A stretch of 64,000 nt of DNA. It comes from Triangularia verruculosa (Eukaryota > Ascomycota > Sordariomycetes > Sordariales > Podosporaceae). The translations under genes and the position numbers were made by a program. The stretch spans positions 62,001-126,000 of the forward strand of contig MU863979.1 in assembly GCA_033296885.1 (NCBI GenBank). Direction: 5' to 3'. Each line of letters opens with the position of its first letter. Within the stretch, counting starts at the first letter, position 1. The notes below the pieces were generated by a model, which searched no databases, was not told the origin of the DNA, and saw only the letters and a program-made list of their open reading frames with translations. Shown piece after piece: positions 10,627-20,748 of the stretch.

Positions 10627-11110
10627 ATGAAGTTCACCATCCTCACCCTTGTTCTCGGCCTCTTTGGCCTCACCTCTGCCGCTCCTGCCGACCTGGACGC
10701 TGGAGCCAAGCACGCCGCGAGAGCCACCAGCGCCGAGGTCACCAAGTTCTCTGTTTCCTGCAGCGCCTCTTCATGCTCGTAAGTTGAATGCAATCAAGCT
10801 CACTGCCCCCGATTCTCGACTGACAACCGGGGTACACAGCTACACCGCTCGCGCCGTCATCCTGCCAGAGAATGTAGCCGTTACCTTCACGCACACGACC
10901 GCCGGGTCGACGATCCCCAAAAACACTGGCTTCTTCGACAGCAGCGATCCTGCTGTCTACTTCCACATCAACAGGGCAACTGATATCTACCGCATCGTGC
11001 TGAGCGATGCCCATGTGGTCGGATCTGCGGTCAACCTGGCCATCATCACGCCTGGTGAAGATTGGACGGCCAAGTCTTATACTGGACCCTCCTCTTTTAC
11101 CCTTTGCTGA
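10627..11110 (+). CDS. Small secreted protein (140 aa)
   Basis: Two exons, 10627-10778 and 10840-11110 (61-nt intron after codon position 2), giving 140 aa. The signal peptide is MKFTILTLVLGLFGLTSAAPA. The mature protein has few cysteines: CSASSC before the splice site and a C-terminal ...FTLC. The rest is a beta-rich, Ala/Val/Thr-rich domain (YTARAVILPENVAVTFTHTT ... VYFHINRATDIYRIVLSD). I recognise no named family. Size and secretion make it effector-like, but nothing here shows a function. The gene converges with NRPS-1 (459-nt gap). Confidence 0.78.
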
Positions 11111-11569
11111 GTTTCTTTTGCGAGGTGAACGGGGGGACGTGGAGAGGTTGGTGTGGGAAGTGGAAAAGGGGGTTGGGTTGAGCGCAAAAGTTGGTGATTT
11201 GTAGCATCTGATAGCTTTTGTATTGAAAAGTTTTGCACTTCCTTCGGCTCTTTCCATAGATACGCCCTGGTTTTGGCTGGATATATGCAACAGTATCAGA
11301 GCACAAGGAGAGACAAGAGCATTCAGCGCACCAAGTAAATTCGCAGCGGCTGATTCACAGTTCGAGGGACACTTTTGTGGTGATGAATTGCGATCAAAAT
11401 ACAAAGCAAAGGTCTTATATAAACAAAGAAAACACGAGAACAAAATAAAAGCCAGAAATCCGTAGGATACTACGCCAAAATATACGTTACCCAAACATGC
11501 GGCCACTCCTTCCTCTATCTTCCTAAAGCACCCTTTCTGAAGACTCCAGCCGACTTGTTAAGCTCACCA
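11111..11569. other. Short convergent intergenic region
   Basis: This lies between the 3' ends of the small secreted protein gene (plus strand) and NRPS-1 (minus strand). It presumably holds both 3' UTRs. No other feature is visible. Confidence 0.5.
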
Positions 11570-14500
11570 TCAAACCACAACCTCACTAACAACCACCTTA
11601 TTGGTCTCACTACCATCACCATTACCAGCACCAGCGCCAGCCAACTCACCAACAACCCCATCCAACTTTGCACCGTCGGCCTTTAAAACCCCCTTCAACA
11701 CCCTCTCAATAGCCCCAAAATACCTAACCCCCCTCTCGACCGCAAAAAACCTCTCATCAACCGTCATGATCAGCTCCACGCCGCCAATTTTCTGTTCACC
11801 GTTGTACTTCAAGCAGAAGTTCATAAACATCGCATCAACCAGCCTCGTCACCGTCTCTACTTTGTCTCTCACCAATCCCAGACTATACTCCGTCTTGGCC
11901 TCTTCGTAATCCTCCGCGGGGTGCACAACCACCACCGGGACGGCCGCCAATAACTCCCGTAGTTTGTCACCTGCTGGTCCAGTTCCGAACCGAACCACAT
12001 GCTGTAAGCTGGCAGCTTGATCCACAGCCGTCTGGATGGCCTGCATGTTCTCCCGGAATGTCGATGACGGTGAAATGGAGGTAGCGAAAGGAGCAGTACT
12101 GCTCACCGGGCCTAGCACCTTATCCACACCCGTTAGATTCGCGTCTCGCCCTCCTAACAACAAATTAAACAGGAACGGCTGGCTGTCATGTCCACTCTCC
12201 ACATCAGAGGCCGCAATAGCCCAGGCGGTTAACATAGTCGTTGGATAGCTCAACCCCGCTGGCAAGGCCGCACCCGCCGGAAAATCGATGGCCAGAGACA
12301 AAGTGTGCGTGATACCTGGGACTTTGGTCAAAATCTCATTCGGGCTAAAGTACCGGAAGAATTTTGCGTGGTTCTGTTCGAGATCCCGAACAACACTTCC
12401 CTCCTCCTCGTCAGCAACGGACGAGGAAGAGGAGTACACAAATTCGATGAATGTATTGTACTGCGGTCGGGCAGACGGGTTGCTGTCATGGTGGTAGGCA
12501 TAGTCGATATCCTGCAGCAAAAGTCTCCGGCACCACCCGTCAAAGACGACGTGGGCGGACGACCACACCAGGTATTTCCCTTCGCCACCGTCAACAATAC
12601 TGAAGCGGGAGAGGGGCTGTCCCAGCCCCCAGGATACCTTCCTATCTGCGTCCGCCAGCAATGACAGAGAATCAACGCGGCGGATTGGGTTAACGTCGTT
12701 CTTCAGCACCACCTGCACGAGCTGCGACGAGGCAGAGATGATCCTCGTGCGTAAAATGGCGTTTGCACTGACAACGCGGTAAAGAGCATTCTCCAGTCTG
12801 ACCGAGTCGATATTGGAGGGCAGCTGCATGATATGGCGGTGGGTGGTTCCGCCGGGGGACACCATCTCGCCCTCCATGTATCGCCGCTGTTGTCTTGTAA
12901 GCGGGTACGCGTCTTCTACTTCTTCCTCCACGTCGATCTTATAAGTCTCGAGGGTCTTCTTGAGTTGGTGCACTGTGCGGTCGATCTTGGACAGCAGAGT
13001 GAACCGGGCCGGGCCGGCGGTGGTTTTGTTGGTCTCGCGCAGGGGTGTCATTTGCGAAGCCATAGCCGACAAGACGGGGTTCTTGAAAATGATTTGGGCG
13101 GAGAGGTTATGGCCTAGATCGCGGGCTGCAGAGGCTAGTTTGATGGCTGCGAGAGAACTACCGCCAAGCTCGAAGAAGTTGGAGGATGCGCCGAATCTGT
13201 CCCCGTCGAGGCCGAGGAGTTCCTGCCAGAGATTGTGCAGCACTTTCTCGGTCTCGGTCGTCGGTGGGGTGATGGTTTCCTCTCCCGAAGAAGAGAGGAA
13301 TTGAGGGCCGAGACGGGTTCGTGCCGCGAAGGATTTGAGAGCGCGCCGGTCTGCCTTGCCGTTTGATGTGACGGGGATGTTGGCCAATGCCAGGAAGACG
13401 GAAGGGATCATGTACTTGGGCAGAGCGGTGCCGATCTCGCGGACGATGTGCTCTTTCATGTCGGCCAGGTGCTGCTGCAATGCCTCGTCCATGTCCATCT
13501 CGCCTCCACGGTGCGACGACTCGCCTTTTTGAGCGAGGTAAGCCACCAACACGTCAGAATCTTGACCCTTGAAGCGTGCAATGTCGACGATTACCTGCAG
13601 CTGGTGCTGACCGTTGCTAGCCAGGGCTTCCTGGATGCGTTGCCTTGTTTCCTCGGCCTCGAGACGCTGGCCGTGGAGTTTCAGCTGCATGTCGCCCCGC
13701 CCAATGTACAAGATGCTGCCGTCCTCCATGTACCGCACCAGATCGCCGGTCTTGTACATGCGCGTGACGTGGCTGTCGCGGAACTCGCGTAGCCAAGTCG
13801 GGCTCTCCATGAACTTGTCGTTGGCCTCGGGGCGGTTCATGTACCCCGTCGAAGACAAGTGCGGACTCTCAATGACGAGCTCGCCCACGCCGCCCAGAGG
13901 TGTCAGCCGGTCGTTGTTGCCTGGCCTAAGAACCCAGATGCTGGTTCCCGCGCTGTGGCCAATGTTCCTCGGCGCCTCGCGGGTCAGATTAGTGTTGATG
14001 GCGCACTTGACGGAGCACTCGCTGGGCCCGTATCCGTTCATGACCTGCACGCCGGTGTTGCTGTTGGCCCATTTGTCCACGAGAGCCTGGTCGGGGGCTT
14101 CTCCCGACAGCAACAGCATCTTGAAATCGGGGAGTTCGTTCTCCTTGAGCGTGTAGGCGACCGAGGGCGTGATGTTGGCAAAGTTGACTTGGGCGGTCTT
14201 CATGAAGGCGCTGATGTCGCCCATGATGTCCTCATCTGAGGGCACGCAGATGCAGCCGCCGAACATGAGGGTGGTGAAGATGTCCTCGACGCTAGGGTCG
14301 AAGGCGAACGGCGCGAACTGCAGCACGCGAGAGTTCGTGCCGCGCCGGAAGAGTGCGGCCCGAGCCATGGCACCCGTGGCGAAGGCCTTGTGCTGGACGC
14401 CAAAGATCTTGGGGGTTCCTGTCGTTCCCGATGTTGAGAGTATGTAAAGCAGGCTCTCCGGGGTGGCGACCCTGGCCATTGGGGCAGAGGCCGCGAACGA

Positions 14501-17500
14501 GTAGGCTGTCTCGTCGGAAACGACAAGAGTCTGCCACATCGGATCAGGGAAGGATTCTTCTTGGGTTGGTGAACAAAGAACAAGCTTGATTCCGGCGTCG
14601 CTGGCGATACCTTCGAGACGTGCTCGGGGGTATGCAGGTGAGAATGGTGCGTAGGCGGCGCCGCATTTGACGACGGCCAGGATGCTCACAATAGCCCACT
14701 GTGACTTCTCGAAGAGAACACCCACCACATCGCCCGGTTTTACATGGGCGGAACGGACCATCTCGCCGGCCAAGTTATCTGACAGTTTATCCAGGGTTCC
14801 GTAGTCCATCTCGCCGTCGCGAGAGTAGATGGCCGGCAAGGCTCGGTAGTGTCTTGTGCGCTCGCGGATGATGTCGTGCACGCAAACCTCGTAGGCCTTG
14901 TGGTGTCGGGCGTTCCACCCAAACATGGTGGCCTTGTCTGCGTTGCTAGCGAGGTCCAGATCGCCGACCTTGGCATCGCTGCCAGCCGCAGCAGTGCTCA
15001 GCTGGTGGAATGTCTGCTCAAACTGGTAAAGAATCCTCTGCACCTGGGCAGCCGAGATGACCTCGCTGTCGAAGGTGGCGACCAGCTCAATCTTCTGAGA
15101 CTCCGTACCGGGCATGAGCGTAAGGACCAGCGGGTACTCGTGCAGAGAGCGCTCTACCTCGTCCAGTCTAATGCCTTGTTTGTCGCCCAAGACATCGGCT
15201 ACTTGGACGATCAAGAGGGTGCGGAAGGAAGCAGCGTTCTGGATCCGCTGATCGATGCCCAGGATCCGGGAGAGGCCGAACTGTTCGTAGGGAATCATGG
15301 CTGAGAATTGCTCCTGGAGGCCATCCAAAAAGCCTAGCACGGTCTGGGCGTGGTCGATTCTCACACGGATCGGAAGGGTGGTGATGGTTGGGCCGACGAC
15401 GTCCTGCAGCCGAGGGGGCAGGGAGTTGCGTCCGTGCAGCGAGTTTCCGAACGTGACGTCGTCTGAGCCCTCGTACTCTGAGAGGAGCAGAGCCCACGCT
15501 GCCCTGGCAAGGACCGTGGTTGTCGTGGTGGTCGTGCCTGCTGACGGGGCCGTCATGGTGTGTTTGAGGCAAGAGCTGTCCGCTGCTAGGTGCCCGGCCT
15601 TGGGGAAACTGGGGAATGATGGCTGAGGTGCATTCTCGAGCTGCTCCTTCCAAAACGGAGCGCATTCATCCAGATTCAAGGCGTCGCAGAATTGGACGAA
15701 TTCTTGGAAGGTTCCGGTTGTTGGCTCCACCGGCTGCGAGTGATAAACCTGGCGGATGTGATCAACCACTGTCTCCAAGCTCCAGCCATCAAAGACCGCG
15801 TGGTGAAGGGTCCAGACGAAGTGAGACTGGCCGGATGATGGGTCTTGGACATGCCAAGTCCTGCTGAGAGGCTGACCGGGCTGAAAAGAAACTGCCTTGT
15901 CGGCGGCGAGGAACGAAGCAAGGTCTTGGCTGACGTCGGTCCAGTCGGCGTGATGGCGCAGGACGAACTGCACCAGACTGGAAGAAGACGGCGCAATGGC
16001 TGTCCTCAGGATAGGGAAGGCGGCCAGCGCACTCTCCCATGCTGCCTTGAACTTTTGCATATCCACGGCAGCTGAGAGCTCAAAGACGAACTGACTGGAG
16101 TATAGGGTGGGCATGGCCATCGACAGCGAAAACAGGCCTGCTTGGAGAGGCGTGCAGGGGAAGACACCCTCAACTTGCTCATGGCCAAGGCCGTATTCCT
16201 GAAGCAGAGACCAGAACTTGGAAGTGTCGCCTTGTCCAAGAGCATACGACTGGGCTGATGCTGATGAGAAGACGCTTGTATGGGCAGATTCATCAGCGGG
16301 AAGCTGCTGCATAGCGGCAGCCATGCCAGAGAGTGCTGGGCTGGTAAACACCTTCTCCATGGTCAAATGGAACCCTCCCTTCCTAGCCAAGCCTACCAGC
16401 TTCATGCACCGGAGCGAGTCGCCGCCGAGCTGGAAGAAGTTGGCTTCTGGAGTGAGGCCAAGCGCAGACGGGAGAAGTTGTCGCCACATAGCGGCCAGTA
16501 CCGACTCGACGGGCGACAGGCCCTTGTCTTCCATGACTCCATCTCCGTCACCATCACCCGGCTGTATTCTAGAGCTGAAGAAATCCTGTCCAAGGCCCAA
16601 GAGCTTGCGCCTGTCAAGCTTGCCTGTCGGTCCAAGTGGAAGCTCCGGCAGTGGTATCCAGGCAATAGGCCACATGTAAGCTGGAAGCACTTCCGAGATG
16701 CGTTCTCTCAGTGCCTGGATCTCCTTGTCCATATCCTCGGGCATCTGTGCCGCATCCCGGACACGAGAGTGATGAAGGAACGCCACCAGATTCGCAACGC
16801 CCTGGGTATCCAGCACCTCGACGACGATATTTGCGTCGGTTAGTTTGAAATGTTGCTTCAGCTTCGTCTCGATATCCTCCAGCTCGATCCGCTGACCTCT
16901 CAGCTTAACCTGCCGATCTCTTCTTCCGATAAAGATCAGCTCCCCGTCGTCCGCAAACCTCACCAGATCCCCAGTCCGATAACATCTCCCCATCTCGGGG
17001 ACCCCGCTGGTCTGCATCTCCTCGCTCCACGGCGGCCTCTCGAAAAACAACTCCTTGTTCCCCTTCTCGTTATTCAAATACCCCCTCCCTATGCCAGGGC
17101 CCTCCGCCACAAGCTCGCCTATCGCTCCCACGGGGGCAAGTTTGCTCGGATCATCCAGCCTCGCCACCCAAGCCCTTGTATTAACTGCATGTCCGATCCT
17201 CACAGCCCCATCGTCAAACCCGGGCGTAGGCCTCGTATGCTTGAGCACACACCCCACCGTCGTCTCCGCCGGCCCATAAATCACAATCAAGTCGAGCCTA
17301 TCCCCCCACAGACTGATGATATCACTCGTGACCCTCTCGCCGCCACTGATGAGCGTCTGAAGGCAGGGAACATCATCGGGCTGCAACAACCGTACCACGG
17401 TAGGCGTCAACAACACGGCGTTGGCCCTAAAACCCCGCATGGACTCAGCCAGCCGGTTCAGGCGATCTGCATCGGAGGGGATACAGATCGTGCCGCCGTG

Positions 17501-18844
17501 CATGAGTGTCATGAGGATCTCGCCGAAGCCGGCGTCGAAGGCGTACGAGCTGAACTGGAAGTACCGTGTGTGGCGGCCTATGTTGGAGAAGGATGCCAGG
17601 GCGGAGAGTGACGAGCACATGGATTTGTGCTCCAGCTGGATGCCCTTTGGGGTGCCGGTTGTGCCCGAGGTGAAGATTACTGCTGCCACGTCGTTGGCGC
17701 TAACACCGACCTCAATCTTGTTGTGATGATGTTGTTCTGAGGGGGGGCCTGTGGGGGAGGTGCAGGTGGAGGGTGGAATGGTGGAAGGGGATATGACGAT
17801 GGCTTGGGCGACACCGAGCGTGGCTGCTCGGTCTTGTTGAGCTTCGGAGGAAAGCAAAATGGTGGCGTTGCATTCCCGAGCGAGTGTTTGGAGGCGGCTG
17901 TTGGGGTGGGAAACGTCCATCAGCAGGAAGGAGCATCCTGACTTCAAAACGCCGAGCATGGCTACCACTGTCCAGACGGTTTTCTCAAAGCAGAGGGGGA
18001 TGCAGTCCCCTTGTCTTGCGCCAGCCGCTGACAACACGGAGCAGACCTGTGAAGAGAGGGTGTCTAGCTCTGCGTAGGAGAGGGATCCGTCCCAGGAGTC
18101 GACGGCTGTCGCGTCTGGGGTCTCGACCACTCGCTGATGGATGGTCTCGTGGACGGTGGAAGAGATAGTGGTGGGGATGGGGCCATTCCATCTTGTTAGG
18201 TCTTGTCGATCCAGATTGCAGAGCAGGTTCAGATCCCGCAAGAGAGATGACCCGGTGCGATACAGTGCGGCTGAGAGGAGCTGCTGGGTGGTGTGGGCTA
18301 GTTGGCTGAGGAATCTCGCGCTGGAGGATGAGTAGCTCTCGGGGCCGCTGATCTCCAGGACCAGGGAGTTGGAATCCGCGAGCACTGTGCAGAGAATCTG
18401 GTGGGGGATGGCGGACGGACCCTCGCTCGACGAGGCTGAGTTGGATGCTGCCGCTGTCCAGTTCTCCAAGCTGTCTGTGCGCAGGAGGAAGCTTTGCAAT
18501 GAGGCAGCGGGTTGGAATGCCACCGCGGACGTGTTGTTGGCGTTGGTGTTTTGGTGGTAGGATTTCACGATACTCTTGAGAAAATCATGCGCGGTGATGT
18601 CTCTATCGACTGCGATGGTGGCGTCCCAGAGCAGTTCAGGTTCAGGTTGCTCACCATCAGCAGATGAGCTAGTCGTGTTGGTACAGACATGGAACGGCGA
18701 TGGAGACGACGGCATCCCTTGGTAGACGGATAGTAGCAGGCCCAAGCTGCCGGACATGGCAACCTCCGGGGCCCATCCGTTGATGCTGTCGAGGGGGATC
18801 TCCTCCCGGAGGAAGTTGGGTTCCATGTGTGGTACGCTTCCCAT
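11570..18844 (-). CDS. Bimodular nonribosomal peptide synthetase, C*-A-T-C-A-T-C (NRPS-1)
   Basis: One uninterrupted exon, 2424 aa. Domains by residue: remnant of a condensation domain, about 1-215; A1 about 235-750 (A3 FTSGTTGTPKG 391-401, YRTGDL, GPTGKLDRR with Lys742); T1 with LGGDS (Ser810); C1 about 890-1300 with HHAVFDG at 1014-1020; A2 about 1320-1850 (TSGTTGTPKI near 1471-1480, YKTGDL, SNGKADRR with Lys1830); T2 with LGGSS (Ser1897); terminal C2 about 1975-2420 with AHVVFDG at 2097-2103. Every carrier serine is present, and the second His of each C motif is kept. There is no thioesterase, reductase or methyltransferase. In fungi, this architecture with a terminal C domain is that of diketopiperazine synthetases such as FtmA, so a cyclic dipeptide is the best guess. 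By-eye pocket codes: A1 D-A-G-L-I-G-I-V-G-K, A2 D-P-E-I-L-S-G-V-K-K; I cannot assign substrates. Confidence 0.95.
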   Translation of the reverse strand: MGSVPHMEPNFLREEIPLDSINGWAPEVAMSGSLGLLLSVYQGMPSSPSPFHVCTNTTSSSADGEQPEPELLWDATIAVDRDITAHDFLKSIVKSYHQNTNANNTSAVAFQPAASLQSFLLRTDSLENWTAAASNSASSSEGPSAIPHQILCTVLADSNSLVLEISGPESYSSSSARFLSQLAHTTQQLLSAALYRTGSSLLRDLNLLCNLDRQDLTRWNGPIPTTISSTVHETIHQRVVETPDATAVDSWDGSLSYAELDTLSSQVCSVLSAAGARQGDCIPLCFEKTVWTVVAMLGVLKSGCSFLLMDVSHPNSRLQTLARECNATILLSSEAQQDRAATLGVAQAIVISPSTIPPSTCTSPTGPPSEQHHHNKIEVGVSANDVAAVIFTSGTTGTPKGIQLEHKSMCSSLSALASFSNIGRHTRYFQFSSYAFDAGFGEILMTLMHGGTICIPSDADRLNRLAESMRGFRANAVLLTPTVVRLLQPDDVPCLQTLISGGERVTSDIISLWGDRLDLIVIYGPAETTVGCVLKHTRPTPGFDDGAVRIGHAVNTRAWVARLDDPSKLAPVGAIGELVAEGPGIGRGYLNNEKGNKELFFERPPWSEEMQTSGVPEMGRCYRTGDLVRFADDGELIFIGRRDRQVKLRGQRIELEDIETKLKQHFKLTDANIVVEVLDTQGVANLVAFLHHSRVRDAAQMPEDMDKEIQALRERISEVLPAYMWPIAWIPLPELPLGPTGKLDRRKLLGLGQDFFSSRIQPGDGDGDGVMEDKGLSPVESVLAAMWRQLLPSALGLTPEANFFQLGGDSLRCMKLVGLARKGGFHLTMEKVFTSPALSGMAAAMQQLPADESAHTSVFSSASAQSYALGQGDTSKFWSLLQEYGLGHEQVEGVFPCTPLQAGLFSLSMAMPTLYSSQFVFELSAAVDMQKFKAAWESALAAFPILRTAIAPSSSSLVQFVLRHHADWTDVSQDLASFLAADKAVSFQPGQPLSRTWHVQDPSSGQSHFVWTLHHAVFDGWSLETVVDHIRQVYHSQPVEPTTGTFQEFVQFCDALNLDECAPFWKEQLENAPQPSFPSFPKAGHLAADSSCLKHTMTAPSAGTTTTTTTVLARAAWALLLSEYEGSDDVTFGNSLHGRNSLPPRLQDVVGPTITTLPIRVRIDHAQTVLGFLDGLQEQFSAMIPYEQFGLSRILGIDQRIQNAASFRTLLIVQVADVLGDKQGIRLDEVERSLHEYPLVLTLMPGTESQKIELVATFDSEVISAAQVQRILYQFEQTFHQLSTAAAGSDAKVGDLDLASNADKATMFGWNARHHKAYEVCVHDIIRERTRHYRALPAIYSRDGEMDYGTLDKLSDNLAGEMVRSAHVKPGDVVGVLFEKSQWAIVSILAVVKCGAAYAPFSPAYPRARLEGIASDAGIKLVLCSPTQEESFPDPMWQTLVVSDETAYSFAASAPMARVATPESLLYILSTSGTTGTPKIFGVQHKAFATGAMARAALFRRGTNSRVLQFAPFAFDPSVEDIFTTLMFGGCICVPSDEDIMGDISAFMKTAQVNFANITPSVAYTLKENELPDFKMLLLSGEAPDQALVDKWANSNTGVQVMNGYGPSECSVKCAINTNLTREAPRNIGHSAGTSIWVLRPGNNDRLTPLGGVGELVIESPHLSSTGYMNRPEANDKFMESPTWLREFRDSHVTRMYKTGDLVRYMEDGSILYIGRGDMQLKLHGQRLEAEETRQRIQEALASNGQHQLQVIVDIARFKGQDSDVLVAYLAQKGESSHRGGEMDMDEALQQHLADMKEHIVREIGTALPKYMIPSVFLALANIPVTSNGKADRRALKSFAARTRLGPQFLSSSGEETITPPTTETEKVLHNLWQELLGLDGDRFGASSNFFELGGSSLAAIKLASAARDLGHNLSAQIIFKNPVLSAMASQMTPLRETNKTTAGPARFTLLSKIDRTVHQLKKTLETYKIDVEEEVEDAYPLTRQQRRYMEGEMVSPGGTTHRHIMQLPSNIDSVRLENALYRVVSANAILRTRIISASSQLVQVVLKNDVNPIRRVDSLSLLADADRKVSWGLGQPLSRFSIVDGGEGKYLVWSSAHVVFDGWCRRLLLQDIDYAYHHDSNPSARPQYNTFIEFVYSSSSSVADEEEGSVVRDLEQNHAKFFRYFSPNEILTKVPGITHTLSLAIDFPAGAALPAGLSYPTTMLTAWAIAASDVESGHDSQPFLFNLLLGGRDANLTGVDKVLGPVSSTAPFATSISPSSTFRENMQAIQTAVDQAASLQHVVRFGTGPAGDKLRELLAAVPVVVVHPAEDYEEAKTEYSLGLVRDKVETVTRLVDAMFMNFCLKYNGEQKIGGVELIMTVDERFFAVERGVRYFGAIERVLKGVLKADGAKLDGVVGELAGAGAGNGDGSETNKVVVSEVVV

Positions 18845-19962
18845 GGTGAATTTTGTATGGCGTTGTGATAATATTGGTGGAGGGGGCTGAGGAGGAGGGG
18901 GGGGGGACTCGAGGTGAATAAAAAGGTATGAATAAAAGACAAAGAAGTGCGGGTTTTCTTGTGTTTGATTTATATATCAACACACTGCTACCTATACTCA
19001 GGGTAGGTAATATGTATAGGACTAAAATCGATGCCGTACCAAGTACATGTACCCCAGGCCTGGGAAGCATAAGGGAAGAGTCACGTTGCCCACGTGGAAA
19101 AGAGACGAAACACAAGCCTTGCTGGGTTGATATCGTAGCATTATCCAGGCCTCCGGGACTCTTTCGTCTCGGCGCCATGCTACGCATAAGCAGAACATGA
19201 ACTCCTCCCCTGACAAGTTGCTAGCTTGGTACTTTTGGGGCAAAGGAGAATCGACATGACTTGCCGTTATCCCGGATAGACCGGGCGGAGGTTAGTCCAC
19301 TAACAGCAACCCATCTTTGCATCTCATTGTATCACCGCAGTAATGCGAAGACGGCCCGATCCAGTATGCCGTTGACGCGTTACCCCTTGGTGTTTAGCTG
19401 CCTTTGGGTACCTACGTACCTGCAGGCAGGCAGCTTTGAAACATCACTTGATGTTCACCATCGTCGACCCACAATAAGCTCGGCAAGTCCCCCCTGTCGT
19501 GTAGCCGCCCGGTATGCCGTGCGCCAGCCCTCGAAAAAGTGAGGAGGAGGGCTGAAGTTGCTGTTTCAGCTGCGGCTATGTTGATGTGAGGGGATGTGAT
19601 ATTGTGATGGTAGTAATAGTGGCTGTGGTGCTAGTACTACTAGCCGCGGTGCCGTTGGCTGGCTACTACTGCGTAACATTTACGCGTGCTACCGAGTCAG
19701 GAGAGAGATCACGATAGAGAGAACAGACTACCTACCTTAATTACTGGGTCCCCTTATCCCTGCTTGGGTTCCCTTCCCTTCTCCTTTGTCGGCCTCGGGC
19801 TCTTTCTAAGTCACCAGACGCTGCGTCTGAACTGACCAACTTCCTATCTTGTCACATTATCACATCATCACATCACTCCCCGATTCCGTCACCAGACTTT
19901 TGCCTTTACTCTTGGTCTCTGATTCATCCGCCCCCCATCACCTACCCGACAGCAGGAACAAT
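18845..19962. other. Intergenic region, divergent promoters of NRPS-1 and the GNAT gene
   Basis: This 1.1-kb region between divergent starts holds a TATA-like element for NRPS-1 (18969-18978), a G-rich run at about 18880-18910, and GTACCTA/CCTACC motifs at about 19409-19430 and 19730-19740. No gene is seen. Confidence 0.55.
18969..18978 (-). promoter_or_regulatory. Putative TATA box of NRPS-1
   Basis: GATATATAAA on the minus strand, about 125-135 nt upstream of the NRPS-1 ATG. It is the best TATA match in this promoter. Assigned by eye. Confidence 0.4.
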
Positions 19963-20748
19963 ATGGCAGTCTTCACAGACGTCCTCGTCGAGCCCGTCAC
20001 CAGCGCGGACGACTTTCCTCAAATCTACCACTGCATCAGCGAGGCTTTTGGGAGACAAATCAAAGACACCATCTGGATGGCCATGAACCCCCACTGGGAC
20101 TCGCCCGAGGGCCAACAAAAGGGTGCTGCGGGCCTGCTCAAGCGCTGGCAATCGGGTATCACGACAAACAAAGACGGGCAGCCCAACACTGCCATCTTGA
20201 AAGCCACGCTACGCGATCCCCAGGATGGGTTCCGCCTTAAGATTGTGGGCGCAGCCATCTGGAGCCAGGCTTCGTTCGTGAGGGGGTACGGCGATCCGCC
20301 CACGAACAACCCCGCGGCTGCTATTGAAGAGCAGATTGCGTGTCTGACGGAAAGGCGCTTTGCGACGCAGATGTATGCTTCGCTCTGGAAGCGGAGGGTC
20401 GAGGTTGCGAGGGAGAAAGCAGACCGCTACCGCAAGGTAGAGTCAGACAATGAGGGCACGAGAACGACGCCTCCTCCCGCAATCTTCGCGCTGGATACAT
20501 GCGCCGTGGACCCGGCTTTCCAGCGGAGGGGTGTCGCCGGCAAACTAGTGGCGTGGGGCTTGGAGGAGGCACAGCGGCGGGGCGGGCTGGAATGCACTAC
20601 CGAGGCGTCGCCGATGGGGCGGGTCGTGTACAAGCGGCTGGGCTTCCGTGCGGAGAAGGGTGCCGAGGAGGACCTGGTGTACGAGGTCGATGAGGAGTTT
20701 GAGGGGAGGGATAAGCCTGAGATTGTGTTTATGCGAACGCGGGCTTAG
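19963..20748 (+). CDS. GNAT-family N-acetyltransferase
   Basis: Single exon, 261 aa, started at the ATG at 19963 (CAATATGGC context) since no ATG lies further upstream in the frame. The acetyl-CoA-binding motif A is clear: FALDTCAVDPAFQRRGVAGKL with the Q-R-R-G-V-A-G pyrophosphate loop at 187-193. The C-terminal YKRLGFR segment is the usual motif B end. An N-terminal helical region (FPQIYHCISEAFGRQIKDTIW) fits the fungal small-molecule acetyltransferase type. It stands between the two NRPS genes, so acetylation of a peptide intermediate is possible, but similar proteins are common outside clusters. Divergent from NRPS-1. Confidence 0.87.
   Translation: MAVFTDVLVEPVTSADDFPQIYHCISEAFGRQIKDTIWMAMNPHWDSPEGQQKGAAGLLKRWQSGITTNKDGQPNTAILKATLRDPQDGFRLKIVGAAIWSQASFVRGYGDPPTNNPAAAIEEQIACLTERRFATQMYASLWKRRVEVAREKADRYRKVESDNEGTRTTPPPAIFALDTCAVDPAFQRRGVAGKLVAWGLEEAQRRGGLECTTEASPMGRVVYKRLGFRAEKGAEEDLVYEVDEEFEGRDKPEIVFMRTRA

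Noticed and set aside
12328..18500. Several 100-190-codon plus-strand frames inside NRPS-1
   Set aside because: They are in other frames of a continuous, fully motif-supported 2424-codon gene.
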